A stretch of 64,000 nt of DNA from Pseudomonas guineae (GCF_900113745.1 NZ_FOQL01000001.1:434001-498000), one strand, 5' to 3'; positions 17,044-26,941 are shown, numbered from the stretch's first letter. Notes: a model not told the origin generated them from the sequence alone. Numbers and translations: made by a program.

Positions 17044-17700
17044 ATGCGTTATCAAGATCTGCAGTTCGAACAACGCGAAAGCACACTCATCGACGCCGCG
17101 CGCCAACTCTTTGCCGAACAACACTGGGACCGGGTGACAATTGCCGAAGTGGCGATTGCTGCCGGTATCGGCAAAGGCACGGTGTACAAGCACTTCCCCA
17201 GTAAAGAAGCGCTGTATGCACGCCTGGTGCTCGACCTCAGCCGCAAACAGCTGCAGGAGCTGCGCGTCCTGCAAGCCGCCAGCCCGGCGCAAGAAGCTCT
17301 GCGCCGGGTCATCCGCCGCGCGTTCGAACTGATGCTAGCTGACCCCATCCAGGCCCAACTGTGCTTGCACTGCGACCGCCCGGAATTCCAGGCGCGCCTG
17401 GAAAGCCCGTACCGCCAACAGTTCCTCGAGCTTGAGCAGCACTATCAGCAGTTCTTTGCCGACCTGCTCAGCGCCACCCTAAACAACCAGACGCTGAGTC
17501 AGGCTGACTGTCAGCAGCTGCTCTGGGGGGTGGAAGCCTGCTTCAACGGTGTGATGGCGCGCATCGCCTCGGGCGGCTTCGCCCACTGGGCCGAACCGAT
17601 TGCCCTGAATGATTACTTCACCCGCGTTACCGACTTCATCATTGCCGGCCTACGTACGCAGGCGGCCGAACTGCTTGCTCAACCCAATAGCCACGAGTAG
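17044..17700 (+). CDS. TetR-family regulator of the adjacent RND pump
   Basis: A 218-residue TetR/AcrR repressor. The helix-turn-helix is clear: WDRVTIAEVAIAAGIGKGTVYKHFPSKEALYARL (residues about 30-62). The C-terminal ligand domain is divergent, as usual. It is six bases upstream of the adaptor gene and one operon with the pump, so it probably represses the operon including itself through the tandem palindromes just upstream, with a pump substrate as inducer. It is divergent from the cus operon. Confidence 0.9.
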   Translation: MRYQDLQFEQRESTLIDAARQLFAEQHWDRVTIAEVAIAAGIGKGTVYKHFPSKEALYARLVLDLSRKQLQELRVLQAASPAQEALRRVIRRAFELMLADPIQAQLCLHCDRPEFQARLESPYRQQFLELEQHYQQFFADLLSATLNNQTLSQADCQQLLWGVEACFNGVMARIASGGFAHWAEPIALNDYFTRVTDFIIAGLRTQAAELLAQPNSHE

Positions 17701-17706
17701 CCATTC

Positions 17707-18789
17707 ATGTTCAGTCAGCTGTCCAAACGCCCCTGGTTAATCGCTGTTGCCATCAGCCTATTGCTCCTGCTGTGGTTGCTCAGCGGCTCGCTGTTCAAAG
17801 CCCAGGAAACCGCCAGCGCTGACACACCGACGCAAGAGCCTGGACTGACCAAGGTTGAAGTGCAGTGGTTGGAAGCCAGCCCGATGCAGCGCCAGCATGT
17901 GGTGCAAGGCCAGGTCGAAGCCTGGCGGCGGGTTGAGTTACGCACGCAGATCAGCGGCACGGTGATTCGCCTGGATCAGGACAAAGGCAGCCCAGTCCAA
18001 CAAGGCCAACTGCTGCTCAGTCTGTCTGCCGACAACCGCCCAGCTCAGGTGGCCAAGGGTGAAGCCGATGTGCGCCAACGCGCGGCCGATGCCACTGGCG
18101 CCGAGCGTTTACGCCAACGCAACCTGGTGTCAACCAACGAGCTGATCCGCTTGCAGAGCGAGCTGGCCAAAGCCCGCGCCGAGTTGGACCTGGCCCGTAT
18201 TCAAATGAGTAATACGCAGATCACTGCGCCCTTTGCCGGCACCTATGACCAGCGCATGGTCGAGCTGGGCGACTTCGTCCAGCCGGGGCAGAGCCTACTG
18301 ACCTTGGTCGATATCAGCCAGCTCAAGGTCAGCGCGCAAATCGCCCAGCAGGAAGTCACCCAACTGACACTTGGGCAAACGGTGAAGATTGAGCTGCTCG
18401 ATGGCCGCGAACTGCAGGGTGAGTTGCACTTTATTGCCGCCGCCGCCGACCCCGGCTCGCGCAGCTTCCGCATCGAGGTCAAGGTCGATAACCCCAAGGC
18501 TCTGCGTCTGGCCGGGGCCAGTGCCACCTTGCACATCCAGACCGGTCAATCTCTGGCCCAGCGCATTTCTCCCGCGCTGCTGAGCCTGGATAAAGCCGGC
18601 CGCCATGGCGTCAAGTGGGTCAACGAACAACAGCAGGTGGTGTTCACCCCGGTGCAGCTGATCAGCGTCGACAACCAGGGCGCCTGGGTCAGCGGTTTGC
18701 CGAACAAGGTTGCGCTGATCACCCTCGGCCAGGGTTTTGTCGAGCCCGGCCAGCAGGTGATCAGCCAGCTGGCTAAGGGAGTGAATTGA
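17707..18789 (+). CDS. RND efflux periplasmic adaptor subunit (membrane-fusion protein)
   Basis: A 360-residue MFP. One N-terminal membrane anchor (residues 10-28) is followed by the lipoyl-like stretch RRVELRTQISGTVIRLDQDKG, a short helical hairpin containing RQRNLVSTNELIRLQSEL, the second lipoyl half TQITAPFAGTYDQRMVELG and a beta-barrel with GRELQGELHFIAAAADPGSR. It bridges the RND pump at 18791 to an outer-membrane channel. Spacing of six bases to the TetR gene and one base to the pump gene shows an operon. Confidence 0.9.
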   Translation: MFSQLSKRPWLIAVAISLLLLLWLLSGSLFKAQETASADTPTQEPGLTKVEVQWLEASPMQRQHVVQGQVEAWRRVELRTQISGTVIRLDQDKGSPVQQGQLLLSLSADNRPAQVAKGEADVRQRAADATGAERLRQRNLVSTNELIRLQSELAKARAELDLARIQMSNTQITAPFAGTYDQRMVELGDFVQPGQSLLTLVDISQLKVSAQIAQQEVTQLTLGQTVKIELLDGRELQGELHFIAAAADPGSRSFRIEVKVDNPKALRLAGASATLHIQTGQSLAQRISPALLSLDKAGRHGVKWVNEQQQVVFTPVQLISVDNQGAWVSGLPNKVALITLGQGFVEPGQQVISQLAKGVN

Positions 18790-18790
18790 T

Positions 18791-21700
18791 ATGCATGGTC
18801 TGATCGCTGCGGCGCTGGACCGCAGCCGCACCAGCCTGTTGTTGCTGCTGTTCCTGATGATCGGCGGCCTAGTTGCCTATGTGGCGATCCCCAAGGAAGC
18901 CAACCCTGATGTCAGCATTCCGATCATCTATGTCTCGGTCACCCTTGAGGGCATCAGCCCGGAAGACGCCGAACGCCTACTGGTGCGCCCTCTGGAACAG
19001 GAATTGCGCAGCCTCGAAGGTGTCAAGGAAATGCGCTCCATGGCCAACGAAGGGCAAGCCTCGGTAACCTTGGAGTTCGATGCTGGTTTTAATGCCAAGC
19101 TGGCGTTGGCCGATGTGCGCGAGAAGGTCGACACCGCCCGCAGCAAACTGCCAGACGAAGCTGAAGAGCCCACCGTCAACGAAGTTAACGTGGCGCTGTT
19201 CCCGGTGTTGTCCATTGGCTTGTCTGGGCCGATTGCCGAAACCGAACTGGTGTATATCGCCCGTCGCCTGAAAGAAAACGTCGAAGGCATCGCCGAAGTG
19301 CTGTCGGTGGAGATTGGCGGCGACCGTGAAGACCTGCTGGAAATCGTCGTCGACCCGCAAGTACTCGACAGTTACGGCATTGACTACAACGAGCTGTTCA
19401 ACCTGGTTAGCCGTAATAATCGACTGGTCGCAGCCGGCAGCCTGGACACCGGCGCGGGGCGAATGAGTTTGAAGGTGCCTGGGGTGATTGAAGACCTCGA
19501 AGACGTGCTGTCCATGCCGATCAAGGTGGTGGGCGATAGCGTGGTGACCTTCGGCGATGTCGCCACCATCCACCGCACCTTCAAAGACCCCACTGGTTTC
19601 GCACGGATCAACGGTCAGCCTGCCGTGGTGCTGGAGGTGTCCAAACGCAGCGGCGCCAACATCATTGCCACCATCGAGCAAGTCAAAGCGCTGATGGTCG
19701 AGGCCCAACCGTTGCTGCCTGAGGGCCTTAAAGTCAGCTACATCATGGATCAGTCGCAGCAGGTCAAGACCATGCTCGGCGACCTGCTCAACAACGTCAT
19801 GACCGCCATCGTGCTGGTGCTGATTCTGGTAGTCGCCAGCATGGGTATGCGCTCGGCGTTGCTGGTTGGCCTGACCATCCCTGGCGCTTTTCTCACCGGT
19901 ATTCTGCTGATCTGGATGCTCGGTTTCACCCTCAATATCGTCGTGCTGTTCAGCCTGATTCTGGTCGCCGGCATGCTGGTGGACGGCGCTATCGTGGTTT
20001 CCGAGTTGGCCGACCGTTACCTGCACCAAGGGCAGACGCCACGCCAGGCCTGGGCCAATGCCGCCACCCGGATGGCCTGGCCGGTGATCGCCTCCACCGC
20101 CACCACCTTGGTGGTGTTTCTGCCGCTGCTATTCTGGCCGGGCGTAGTCGGCCAATTTATGAAATACCTGCCGGCCACGGTGATCGTCTGCCTGCTCGCC
20201 TCTCTGGCCATGGCCCTGGTGTTTCTGCCGGTACTCGGTGCTGTCACCGGTGGTAAGCCATTGCCGAAGCCCAGTGAACCGGGCCGTGGTGCCAAGGGCT
20301 ATCGCCGGCTACTGGGCACCTTGCTAAAACACCCCGGTCTGACCTTGCTGGGCATGCTCGCGGTGATTGCACTGATCTACACCGCTTACGGCCGCTTCAA
20401 CCATGGCGTTGAGTTCTTCCCCGAGACCGAGCCGGAAAGCGCACAAATTTGGCTACGCGCCCGCGGTGATCTGTCGGTGCAGGAAAAAGACGCCTTGCTG
20501 CAAAAAGTGGAAAGCCGCCTGCTCGGTATGAGTGAAGTAAAAGCGCTGTATGCCCGCTCCTTGGCCCAGCCAGACGGCCAGTTGGGCGCTGATGTAATCG
20601 GCACCCTGCAGTTCCAATTCGTCGAATGGCATGAGCGACGCTCGGCCAGCAAGATTCTTGAGGACATGCGTGAACGCACAGCCGATATCCCCGGGATTAT
20701 TCTGGAGTTCCGCAAGCAGCAGGACGGCCCGAGCAGTGGCAAGCCGCTCAAGCTGCAAATCAGCTCCCATGACGTCAAGCAGGCTGACCGTTATGTCGAC
20801 ACGCTACGCGACGCCATGCAGCGTATTGGTGGCTTCAAGGATATTGAGGATGATCGCGCGCTGCCGGGCATCGAGTGGCGCATCAAGGTCGACCGCGAAG
20901 CCGCCGCACGCTTTGGCGCCGATGTGCTGAGCGTCGGCAATGCCGTGCAGATGGTCACCAACGGCCTCAAGCTGGCGACCTATCGCCCAGAAGACGCCAC
21001 CGACGAAGTGGATATCCGGGTGCGCTTACCGGCTAACTGGCGCTCCCTCGACCAGCTTGGCCGCCTGACGCTGAACACGCCGGCTGGGCAGATCCCACTG
21101 AGCAACTTCGTATCACTTGAGCAAGCCCCTAAAGTCGGCACCCTGCGCCGGGTCGATGGTAACCGCACCATCACCCTGCAAGCGGACTTGGCGGAAGGTG
21201 CGCAGCTTACTGAGCGCCAGCAAGCACTGGCAAAAGCCATGGGCACGCCACCGGGCGATGTGCAACTTAAGGTGGCCGGCGAAGGCGCCGATCAACAGCA
21301 GGCAGCCACCTTCCTTGGCACTGCCTTTTTGGTGGCGATCTTCCTGATGTTTATCATCCTGGTGACCCAGTTCAACAGTATCTATCAGTCATTGTTGGTG
21401 CTCTCGGCCATCGTCCTGTCGACGGCGGGCGTGTTAATGGGCTTGCTGGTTAATGGCCAGTCGTTCGGCATTGTCATGGTCGGCATGGGCCTGATCGCCC
21501 TGGCCGGCATTGTGGTGAACAACAACATCATTCTGATCGACACTTATAACCAGCTGCGCCGTCAGGGCCTGGAACCGCGGGCAGCGGCGCTGGAAACCGG
21601 CAGCCTGCGCTTGCGTCCGGTGCTGTTGACGGCGGTAACCACTGTGTTGGGGCTGATCCCGATGGTGATCGGGATAAACGTCGACCTGCTGACCCCAAGC

Positions 21701-21940
21701 TTGGGCGTGGGCGCACCGTCGACCCAGTGGTGGACGCAGCTGTCCAGTGCGATTGCCGGCGGCCTAAGCTTTGCTACCGTGCTGACGCTGCTGCTGACAC
21801 CTTGCCTGCTGGTGCTCGGTTCACGCTTCGAGCGGCGCCCGCCGCACCTGGAAACCTTCGACGACGACCTGCTCGACCTGCCGGAGCACCTGCTGGCCAG
21901 TGCTCCTGGCAATAAAGCTCAACTGCAACAGACACCTTAA
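18791..21940 (+). CDS. RND efflux transporter permease
   Basis: A 1049-residue inner-membrane proton antiporter. The N-terminal helix (ALDRSRTSLLLLLFLMIGG) and IPKEANPDVSIPIIYVSV begin the porter region; the proton-relay helix shows VAGMLVDGAIVVSELADRY; the second half has LIALAGIVVNNNIILIDTYNQ. The sequence belongs to the hydrophobic/amphiphilic-like or related branch with IPKEANPD rather than the metal branch. Substrate unknown. No outer-membrane gene follows, so it must borrow a TolC/OprM-like channel. A GC-rich hairpin follows the stop. Confidence 0.92.
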   Translation: MHGLIAAALDRSRTSLLLLLFLMIGGLVAYVAIPKEANPDVSIPIIYVSVTLEGISPEDAERLLVRPLEQELRSLEGVKEMRSMANEGQASVTLEFDAGFNAKLALADVREKVDTARSKLPDEAEEPTVNEVNVALFPVLSIGLSGPIAETELVYIARRLKENVEGIAEVLSVEIGGDREDLLEIVVDPQVLDSYGIDYNELFNLVSRNNRLVAAGSLDTGAGRMSLKVPGVIEDLEDVLSMPIKVVGDSVVTFGDVATIHRTFKDPTGFARINGQPAVVLEVSKRSGANIIATIEQVKALMVEAQPLLPEGLKVSYIMDQSQQVKTMLGDLLNNVMTAIVLVLILVVASMGMRSALLVGLTIPGAFLTGILLIWMLGFTLNIVVLFSLILVAGMLVDGAIVVSELADRYLHQGQTPRQAWANAATRMAWPVIASTATTLVVFLPLLFWPGVVGQFMKYLPATVIVCLLASLAMALVFLPVLGAVTGGKPLPKPSEPGRGAKGYRRLLGTLLKHPGLTLLGMLAVIALIYTAYGRFNHGVEFFPETEPESAQIWLRARGDLSVQEKDALLQKVESRLLGMSEVKALYARSLAQPDGQLGADVIGTLQFQFVEWHERRSASKILEDMRERTADIPGIILEFRKQQDGPSSGKPLKLQISSHDVKQADRYVDTLRDAMQRIGGFKDIEDDRALPGIEWRIKVDREAAARFGADVLSVGNAVQMVTNGLKLATYRPEDATDEVDIRVRLPANWRSLDQLGRLTLNTPAGQIPLSNFVSLEQAPKVGTLRRVDGNRTITLQADLAEGAQLTERQQALAKAMGTPPGDVQLKVAGEGADQQQAATFLGTAFLVAIFLMFIILVTQFNSIYQSLLVLSAIVLSTAGVLMGLLVNGQSFGIVMVGMGLIALAGIVVNNNIILIDTYNQLRRQGLEPRAAALETGSLRLRPVLLTAVTTVLGLIPMVIGINVDLLTPSLGVGAPSTQWWTQLSSAIAGGLSFATVLTLLLTPCLLVLGSRFERRPPHLETFDDDLLDLPEHLLASAPGNKAQLQQTP

Positions 21941-21948
21941 AGGGATAC

Positions 21949-21974
21949 GCCCCACGCCAGCGTTGGTGTGGGGC
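21949..21974 (+). terminator. Hairpin after the RND operon
   Basis: GCCCCACGCCA and TGGTGTGGGGC pair over 11 positions with one G-U, with a 4-base loop, starting nine bases after the stop. No clear U-run follows. Confidence 0.5.
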
Positions 21975-22066
21975 CGTCCGCCAGCCAACACTTGGGCTGC
22001 GCAGCGGCGACTGGGTAGTCGAGCCCACAGCCCGTACACTCAGCCCACTACCGCCGAGGGCTCAAC

Positions 22067-22807
22067 ATGCGCACGCTTTATCAGTTTCCGATTTCCCACT
22101 ACTGCGAGAAAACTCGCTGGCACTTGGACCACAAGGGCCTCGATTTTCAGGTCGACAACCTGTTCCCTGGTTTGCATCGGCTGAAGAGCAAACGCTTGGC
22201 CGGCATTGTCACGCTGCCGATCCTCAAAGATGGTGACAGCGTGATCGGCGACTCCACCCAGATCGCCCTCTACCTAGAACAACATTACCCCGATAAACCG
22301 CTGTTGCCGGCCGATGCTGCGCAGCGCGCCGAGGTGCTGGAGTTAGAAGAACAGTTCGACCGCCTCGGCGTGCATGTACGCCGCTGGCTGTATGGCCAGA
22401 TCAAGCAGTGGGATTCAGTGATGCACGCCATGCTCAAGGTCTATCGTCCCATGTTGGGCCTGCGCGACCTGATGAAGCCGGTGCTGATCAACGGCGTACA
22501 GAAACTCTATGGTGTAACCCCGCAACGCGTGGCGAAATCCCAGGCTGAATTGCTTGAAGGCTTGGCACTGATTGAATCACGCATCCACGGCGATCCATCG
22601 CGTTATCTAGTTGGCGAGCAACTGACCCTGGCCGACATCAGTGCCGCTGCATTGTTTGCGCCGCTGTTCACCCCAGCCGGTACACCGTGGGCTGGCGTCG
22701 CGGGGCATGATGCCCAGACTCAGATCTTTCTCGATGAGCTGCACGCCCATCCGGCCGGCCAGTGGGTGTTGCGTCGCTATGCCGAAGACCGTCAGCGCCG
22801 CAACTAA
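22067..22807 (+). CDS. Glutathione S-transferase family protein
   Basis: A 246-residue cytosolic GST-like protein. The thioredoxin-fold N-terminus is LYQFPISHYCEKTRWHLDHKG with a possible active Ser/Cys in SHYCEK, followed by the cis-Pro region TLPILKDG and GDSTQIALYLEQ for glutathione contact. The C-terminal all-helical domain carries LTLADISAAALFAPL, the conserved N-capping/Asp motif. Function is probably glutathione conjugation or thiol transfer; the substrate is unknown. It stands alone between the RND operon and the penicillin-binding-protein gene. The following 120 bases carry only a 13-base direct repeat. Confidence 0.85.
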   Translation: MRTLYQFPISHYCEKTRWHLDHKGLDFQVDNLFPGLHRLKSKRLAGIVTLPILKDGDSVIGDSTQIALYLEQHYPDKPLLPADAAQRAEVLELEEQFDRLGVHVRRWLYGQIKQWDSVMHAMLKVYRPMLGLRDLMKPVLINGVQKLYGVTPQRVAKSQAELLEGLALIESRIHGDPSRYLVGEQLTLADISAAALFAPLFTPAGTPWAGVAGHDAQTQIFLDELHAHPAGQWVLRRYAEDRQRRN

Positions 22808-22927
22808 GTAACTTTAGCCCAGCGCCATATCTTATTGCCTGCCCAGCACATACCTGCCTGCCCAGCACACCAACGACTAAACTCCAGACAGTAGTCAGCT
22901 GAAGGACATCAGTGGTTAACCTTCTGG

Positions 22928-25900
22928 ATGAGTAGATCAGGCCAAATGAATATGGGCGCACCCTGGAAACTCGATATCACCACCCTGCCGGATGGCGAGC
23001 AACCCCGCCCACGCAGGCGCACCCGCAAGCTAAAGATCGCTACCTGGCTGCTGTTGCTATTGCTGTGCATCGCCGCCGGCCTGCTGCTCGTAGAGGAAGT
23101 GCGCACCTCACGGTTTCAGGCCCAGGAAATCAGCCGCTACGCGCACACCCTCAGCTACCGGGTCCAACCTGGCCCCAGCCCATCGATCATTTATCCCAAG
23201 GAGGGGCCGTTCGATAAGCGCCAAGGCTACACCTATTTACCCTTGATGTTGGAGCGTCTTGGCAAACGCCACTTTATCGTGCAGCAGCAGGCGCAGTTCT
23301 CCCCAGCCCTGCTCGACTATGCCCAGCGGGGCCTGTTCGTCCCCTATCCAGAAAAAATCCAAAGCGGCCTGCAGATCAATGACTGCAGCGGCACGCCGTT
23401 CTATTCGTTCCGTTATCCGCAGCAGCGCTACTCAAGCTTCAGTGTCATCCCGCCTCTGGTGGCCGATAGCCTGCTGTTTATCGAGAACCGCAAACTGCTC
23501 GACGCCAACCACCCCCTGGCCAACCCAGCGGTGGACTGGCCGCGTTTTGTCATGGCGGCCGTCTCCCAGGTCGGCAAGCTGCTGGATATGCAGGACCAAT
23601 CGGCAGGCGGCAGTACCCTGGCGACCCAGCTGGAGAAATACCGTCACTCCCCGGACGGTCTGACATCGTCGGCCACAGAAAAACTCCGGCAAATGCTTTC
23701 CGCCAGTGTGCGCGCTTATCAGAGCGGCCCGCAGACGCTGGCCGCGCGGGAAAATATTGTGCGCGACTACCTCAACAGCGTACCGCTCGCCGCCGCCCCA
23801 GGGCACGGCGAGGTGCACGGCCTGGCCGATGGTCTGCGCATCTGGTTCGGTGCGGACTTTGCCCGCGTTAACCTGCTACTCGACCCCGCTCGCTCACCTG
23901 ATGCCAGCCTGGCCGAGCGCGGTCTGGCCTTGCGCCAGGTGCTGGCCTTAATGATTGCCCAGCGCCGCCCGTCTTACTACTTGGCCCAGGGCCGCAATGA
24001 CCTGGGCGCACTAACCGACAGTCATATCCGCTTGCTGTCCGGTGGCGGTTTGATCGACTCAGCGCTGCGCGATGCAGCCCTGCGCCAGCCTCTGGCTTAT
24101 CGCGACTGGGCCCTGGAACCCAACCTACAGCCGGTGGACGGTAACAAGGGCATCAGCGTCGTACGCTCGCGTCTTTCAGCCATGCTCAACATGCCGTTTT
24201 ATGACCTGGACCGCCTCGACCTGAGCGCCACCAGCACCCTCAATAACCCGCTGCAACGAGAGGCCAGTCACTACCTGCAGCAATTGGCGGACCCGGTGTT
24301 TGCCGGGCAAATCGGCCTGTTCGGTGAGCGCCTGCTCTCACCGGAAAAAACAGCCGATGTGCGCTACAGCTTTACCCTGCTCGAGCGCACCAACAACGGC
24401 AGCGTGGTCCGTGTACAGACCGACAATACCGATCAGCCATTCGACATTAACGAAGGCAGCAAGCTGGAGCTGGGGTCTACCGCCAAACTCAGGGTGCTGG
24501 CCACCTACCTGGAAATCATCGCCGAACTGCACCAGCGCCATGCAGGACAAAGCGCCAGTGAGTTGCGCGCAGTCAACGCCCAGGACAACCTAACCCGTTG
24601 GGCCATCAGTTATTTGCAAACCACCACCAACGCTAGCCTGCCAGCCATGCTCGATGCCGCGCTGGAGCGTAAATACTCTGCCAATCCAAGCGAACGTTTC
24701 TTCACCGGCGGCGGTATTCACACCTTTAGCAACTTCCGCCGCGAGGATAACCGGCGCATCGCCAGCCTGCGCGAAGCCTTGCGCGAGTCGCTCAACCTAC
24801 CGTTTATCCGCCTAATGCGTGACTTGGTGCGCTACACTACCTACCAGGGACAGAACAACAGCGCCGTACTACTCAAGGACGACAAGGACCCGCGCCGCCA
24901 AGCCTATCTGCATGACTTTGCTGACCGAGAGGGTAAAACCTTTCTGCTGCGCTTCTGGCGTAAGTATCAGGGGCAACCCGAACAACTGCGCCTGGAGACC
25001 TTCCTCAGTGGCTTACGTCACACCTCTGTGAGGCTCGCAGCCGTGCACCGTTACCTGATGCCGCATGCAGACGAAGCCAGCTTCGCCGCTTTTCTGGGTA
25101 AGAGCCTGACCCAGGAAAAACTCAGCGATAAGCGCATCAGCGAGCTGTATAAGCGTTACGGACCAGGTGCTTACAGCCTGCCGGATCAGGGCTATATCGC
25201 CCGCGTGCACCCGCTTGAACTGTGGCTCTTGGGCTACCTGATCGAACACCCCCAAGCCAGCTTCAAAGAAGCCGTAGCGGCCAGCCACGACGAACGCCAG
25301 GAAGTCTATGGCTGGCTGTTCCGCAGCAGGCACAAGAGCGCGCGCGACAGCCGCATCCGTATCATGCTGGAGGTCGAAGCGTTCCTCGATATTCACCGAC
25401 GCTGGCAGAACCTTGGCTACCCCTTTGCCCATCTGGTGCCGTCGCTGGCTACCGCCATCGGCAGCTCCGGCGACCGCCCGGCAGCACTGGCCGAACTGAT
25501 CGGGATCATCCAGAACGACGGCATTCGCCAACCCACCGTGCGCATCGACAGCCTGCATTTCGCCGCTGAAACGCCTTACGACACCTTAGTGGTGCGCGAT
25601 CACAGCGAAGGTAAGCGGGTCATGGCCTCGGAAGTCGCAGCGGCATTGCGCAGCGCGCTCGCCGACGTGGTCGAAGCCGGTACCGCACGCCGCCTGCTCG
25701 GCAGCTTTACCCAGGCCGACGGCCAGCCCCTCAAGATCGGCGGCAAAACGGGAACCGGCGATAACCGTATCGAAACAGTCGGCGCAGGCGGGCGAGTACT
25801 TAGCTCACGGGCGATCAACCGTACCGCTACCTTTGTCTTCTATCTGGGCCCACGCCATTACGGCACCCTCACCGCTTTCGTCCCTGGCCGCGCGGCAGAA

Positions 25901-26035
25901 AACTTTCGTTTCACTTCCGCATTGCCGGTGCAGGTACTCAAAGGTATGGCCCCAATTCTGCTGCCCTACCTTGAACCGGGCACCTACAGTCAATGCCTGC
26001 CGCCCATAACCGCAGTTAAAGCCAGCAGCCTGTAG
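22928..26035 (+). CDS. Bifunctional class A penicillin-binding-protein-like enzyme (GT51 + transpeptidase)
   Basis: A 1035-residue protein with an N-terminal cytoplasmic Arg-rich tail (RPRRRTRKLK), one membrane segment at about 40-58, a GT51-like domain and a C-terminal transpeptidase domain. GT51 motifs are recognisable but diverged: FIENRKLL in place of the usual Glu-Asp...Phe, GGSTLATQLEK, ARENIVRDYLNSVPL and GLADGLRIWFGADF. The transpeptidase boxes are STAK, SLN and KTGT. It is far longer than typical PBP1a/1b between the boxes. It probably polymerises or crosslinks peptidoglycan at the inner membrane; the altered GT motif leaves the glycosyltransferase activity uncertain. Confidence 0.8.
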   Translation: MSRSGQMNMGAPWKLDITTLPDGEQPRPRRRTRKLKIATWLLLLLLCIAAGLLLVEEVRTSRFQAQEISRYAHTLSYRVQPGPSPSIIYPKEGPFDKRQGYTYLPLMLERLGKRHFIVQQQAQFSPALLDYAQRGLFVPYPEKIQSGLQINDCSGTPFYSFRYPQQRYSSFSVIPPLVADSLLFIENRKLLDANHPLANPAVDWPRFVMAAVSQVGKLLDMQDQSAGGSTLATQLEKYRHSPDGLTSSATEKLRQMLSASVRAYQSGPQTLAARENIVRDYLNSVPLAAAPGHGEVHGLADGLRIWFGADFARVNLLLDPARSPDASLAERGLALRQVLALMIAQRRPSYYLAQGRNDLGALTDSHIRLLSGGGLIDSALRDAALRQPLAYRDWALEPNLQPVDGNKGISVVRSRLSAMLNMPFYDLDRLDLSATSTLNNPLQREASHYLQQLADPVFAGQIGLFGERLLSPEKTADVRYSFTLLERTNNGSVVRVQTDNTDQPFDINEGSKLELGSTAKLRVLATYLEIIAELHQRHAGQSASELRAVNAQDNLTRWAISYLQTTTNASLPAMLDAALERKYSANPSERFFTGGGIHTFSNFRREDNRRIASLREALRESLNLPFIRLMRDLVRYTTYQGQNNSAVLLKDDKDPRRQAYLHDFADREGKTFLLRFWRKYQGQPEQLRLETFLSGLRHTSVRLAAVHRYLMPHADEASFAAFLGKSLTQEKLSDKRISELYKRYGPGAYSLPDQGYIARVHPLELWLLGYLIEHPQASFKEAVAASHDERQEVYGWLFRSRHKSARDSRIRIMLEVEAFLDIHRRWQNLGYPFAHLVPSLATAIGSSGDRPAALAELIGIIQNDGIRQPTVRIDSLHFAAETPYDTLVVRDHSEGKRVMASEVAAALRSALADVVEAGTARRLLGSFTQADGQPLKIGGKTGTGDNRIETVGAGGRVLSSRAINRTATFVFYLGPRHYGTLTAFVPGRAAENFRFTSALPVQVLKGMAPILLPYLEPGTYSQCLPPITAVKASSL

Positions 26036-26065
26036 GAACACAAAACCTGAACAACGATTGTGCAA

Positions 26066-26096
26066 AAAAACGGGAAGCCACTGGCTTCCCGTTTTT
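26066..26096. terminator. Bidirectional intrinsic terminator between the PBP-like gene and cheR
   Basis: Arms 26066-26079 and 26083-26096 give a 14-pair stem with an ACT loop, flanked by an A-run and a T-run. It ends both the plus-strand PBP-like transcript and the convergent cheR transcript. Confidence 0.9.
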
Positions 26097-26113
26097 CTTC
26101 ACCTTGCTGGCGA

Positions 26114-26941
26114 TTATTTCGCTTGGTAAATGATCCCTGGGCTGCACTGAACCATCTGATAGTGGCTAGGCAGACCGTTGAGCGCTTCAGAAGCGCCAAG
26201 AAACAGATAACCACCTGGCTTCAACATGGCATGAATGCGGGTGAGGATGTCCTTCTTCACCTCAGCCGAGAAGTAGATCAGTACGTTACGGCAAAACACC
26301 ACATCGAACTTACCGAGACTGGCGTAACTGTCCAGCAGGTTCAGCGCGCGAAACTCAACGCGACTACGAATGGCCGGTTTGACCACCCAGCGGCCCGGCC
26401 CTTTAGGGTCGAAATAACGCTGCAGGCGCTCCTGGGAAAGACCACGGCCCATCGCCAGACTGTCGTACTCACCAGACTTGCAGTTAATCAACATCGTCGG
26501 CGAAAGGTCGGTTGCAACAATCTGCAAGCCACCCTTGAGTTGACCAATATGAGTCTTCTCAAACTCGTCGATGCTCATTGACAGCGAATAGGGTTCTTGA
26601 CCTGAGGAGCAGGCCGCCGACCAGATACGCAAACGCTGACCTGGGCTGGCCTTGATCATCTCCGGCAGGACGCGGTTCTTTAGCACTTCGAAGGGATAAG
26701 TATCGCGAAACCACAGGGTTTCGTTGGTGGTCATGGCATCGACCACCTGCTCACGCAAACCACTGCGCGGCTGATTCTGCATGCGCTGCACCAGCTCACC
26801 CAGGGTCTTTATGCTGTTCTGCTCCATCAACTTGTTGAGTCGACTGGAAACCAAATACTGCTTATTGGTACCCAGCAGAATGCCACAGGCTTTTTCCAGG
26901 AACGTCCGGAACTGCTCGAAATCCAAATTACCTGTAGACAC
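26114..26941 (-). CDS. cheR: Chemotaxis protein methyltransferase CheR
   Basis: A 275-residue SAM-dependent methyltransferase that adds methyl groups to glutamates of chemoreceptors. The N-terminal helical domain contains YLVSSRLNKLMEQ; the catalytic part has MTTNETLWFRDTYPFEVL, the SAM motif RIWSAACSSGQEPYSLSM and the family signature FDVVFCRNVLIYF. A GTG at 26941 is preferred to the ATG at 26962: the family begins STGNLDFEQFR and GAGG lies eight bases before the GTG. It follows cheV by 44 bases in the same operon, as in other Pseudomonas. Confidence 0.95.
   Translation of the reverse strand: MSTGNLDFEQFRTFLEKACGILLGTNKQYLVSSRLNKLMEQNSIKTLGELVQRMQNQPRSGLREQVVDAMTTNETLWFRDTYPFEVLKNRVLPEMIKASPGQRLRIWSAACSSGQEPYSLSMSIDEFEKTHIGQLKGGLQIVATDLSPTMLINCKSGEYDSLAMGRGLSQERLQRYFDPKGPGRWVVKPAIRSRVEFRALNLLDSYASLGKFDVVFCRNVLIYFSAEVKKDILTRIHAMLKPGGYLFLGASEALNGLPSHYQMVQCSPGIIYQAK

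Noticed and set aside
18977..20029. 350-codon minus-strand frame over the RND pump gene
   Set aside because: Gln/His/Asp-rich shadow of a gene with clear RND motifs.
22838..22868. Two copies of a 13-base direct repeat (CCTGCCCAGCACA) as a CRISPR-like or att site
   Set aside because: Only two short copies, no spacer pattern, no integrase or cas gene.
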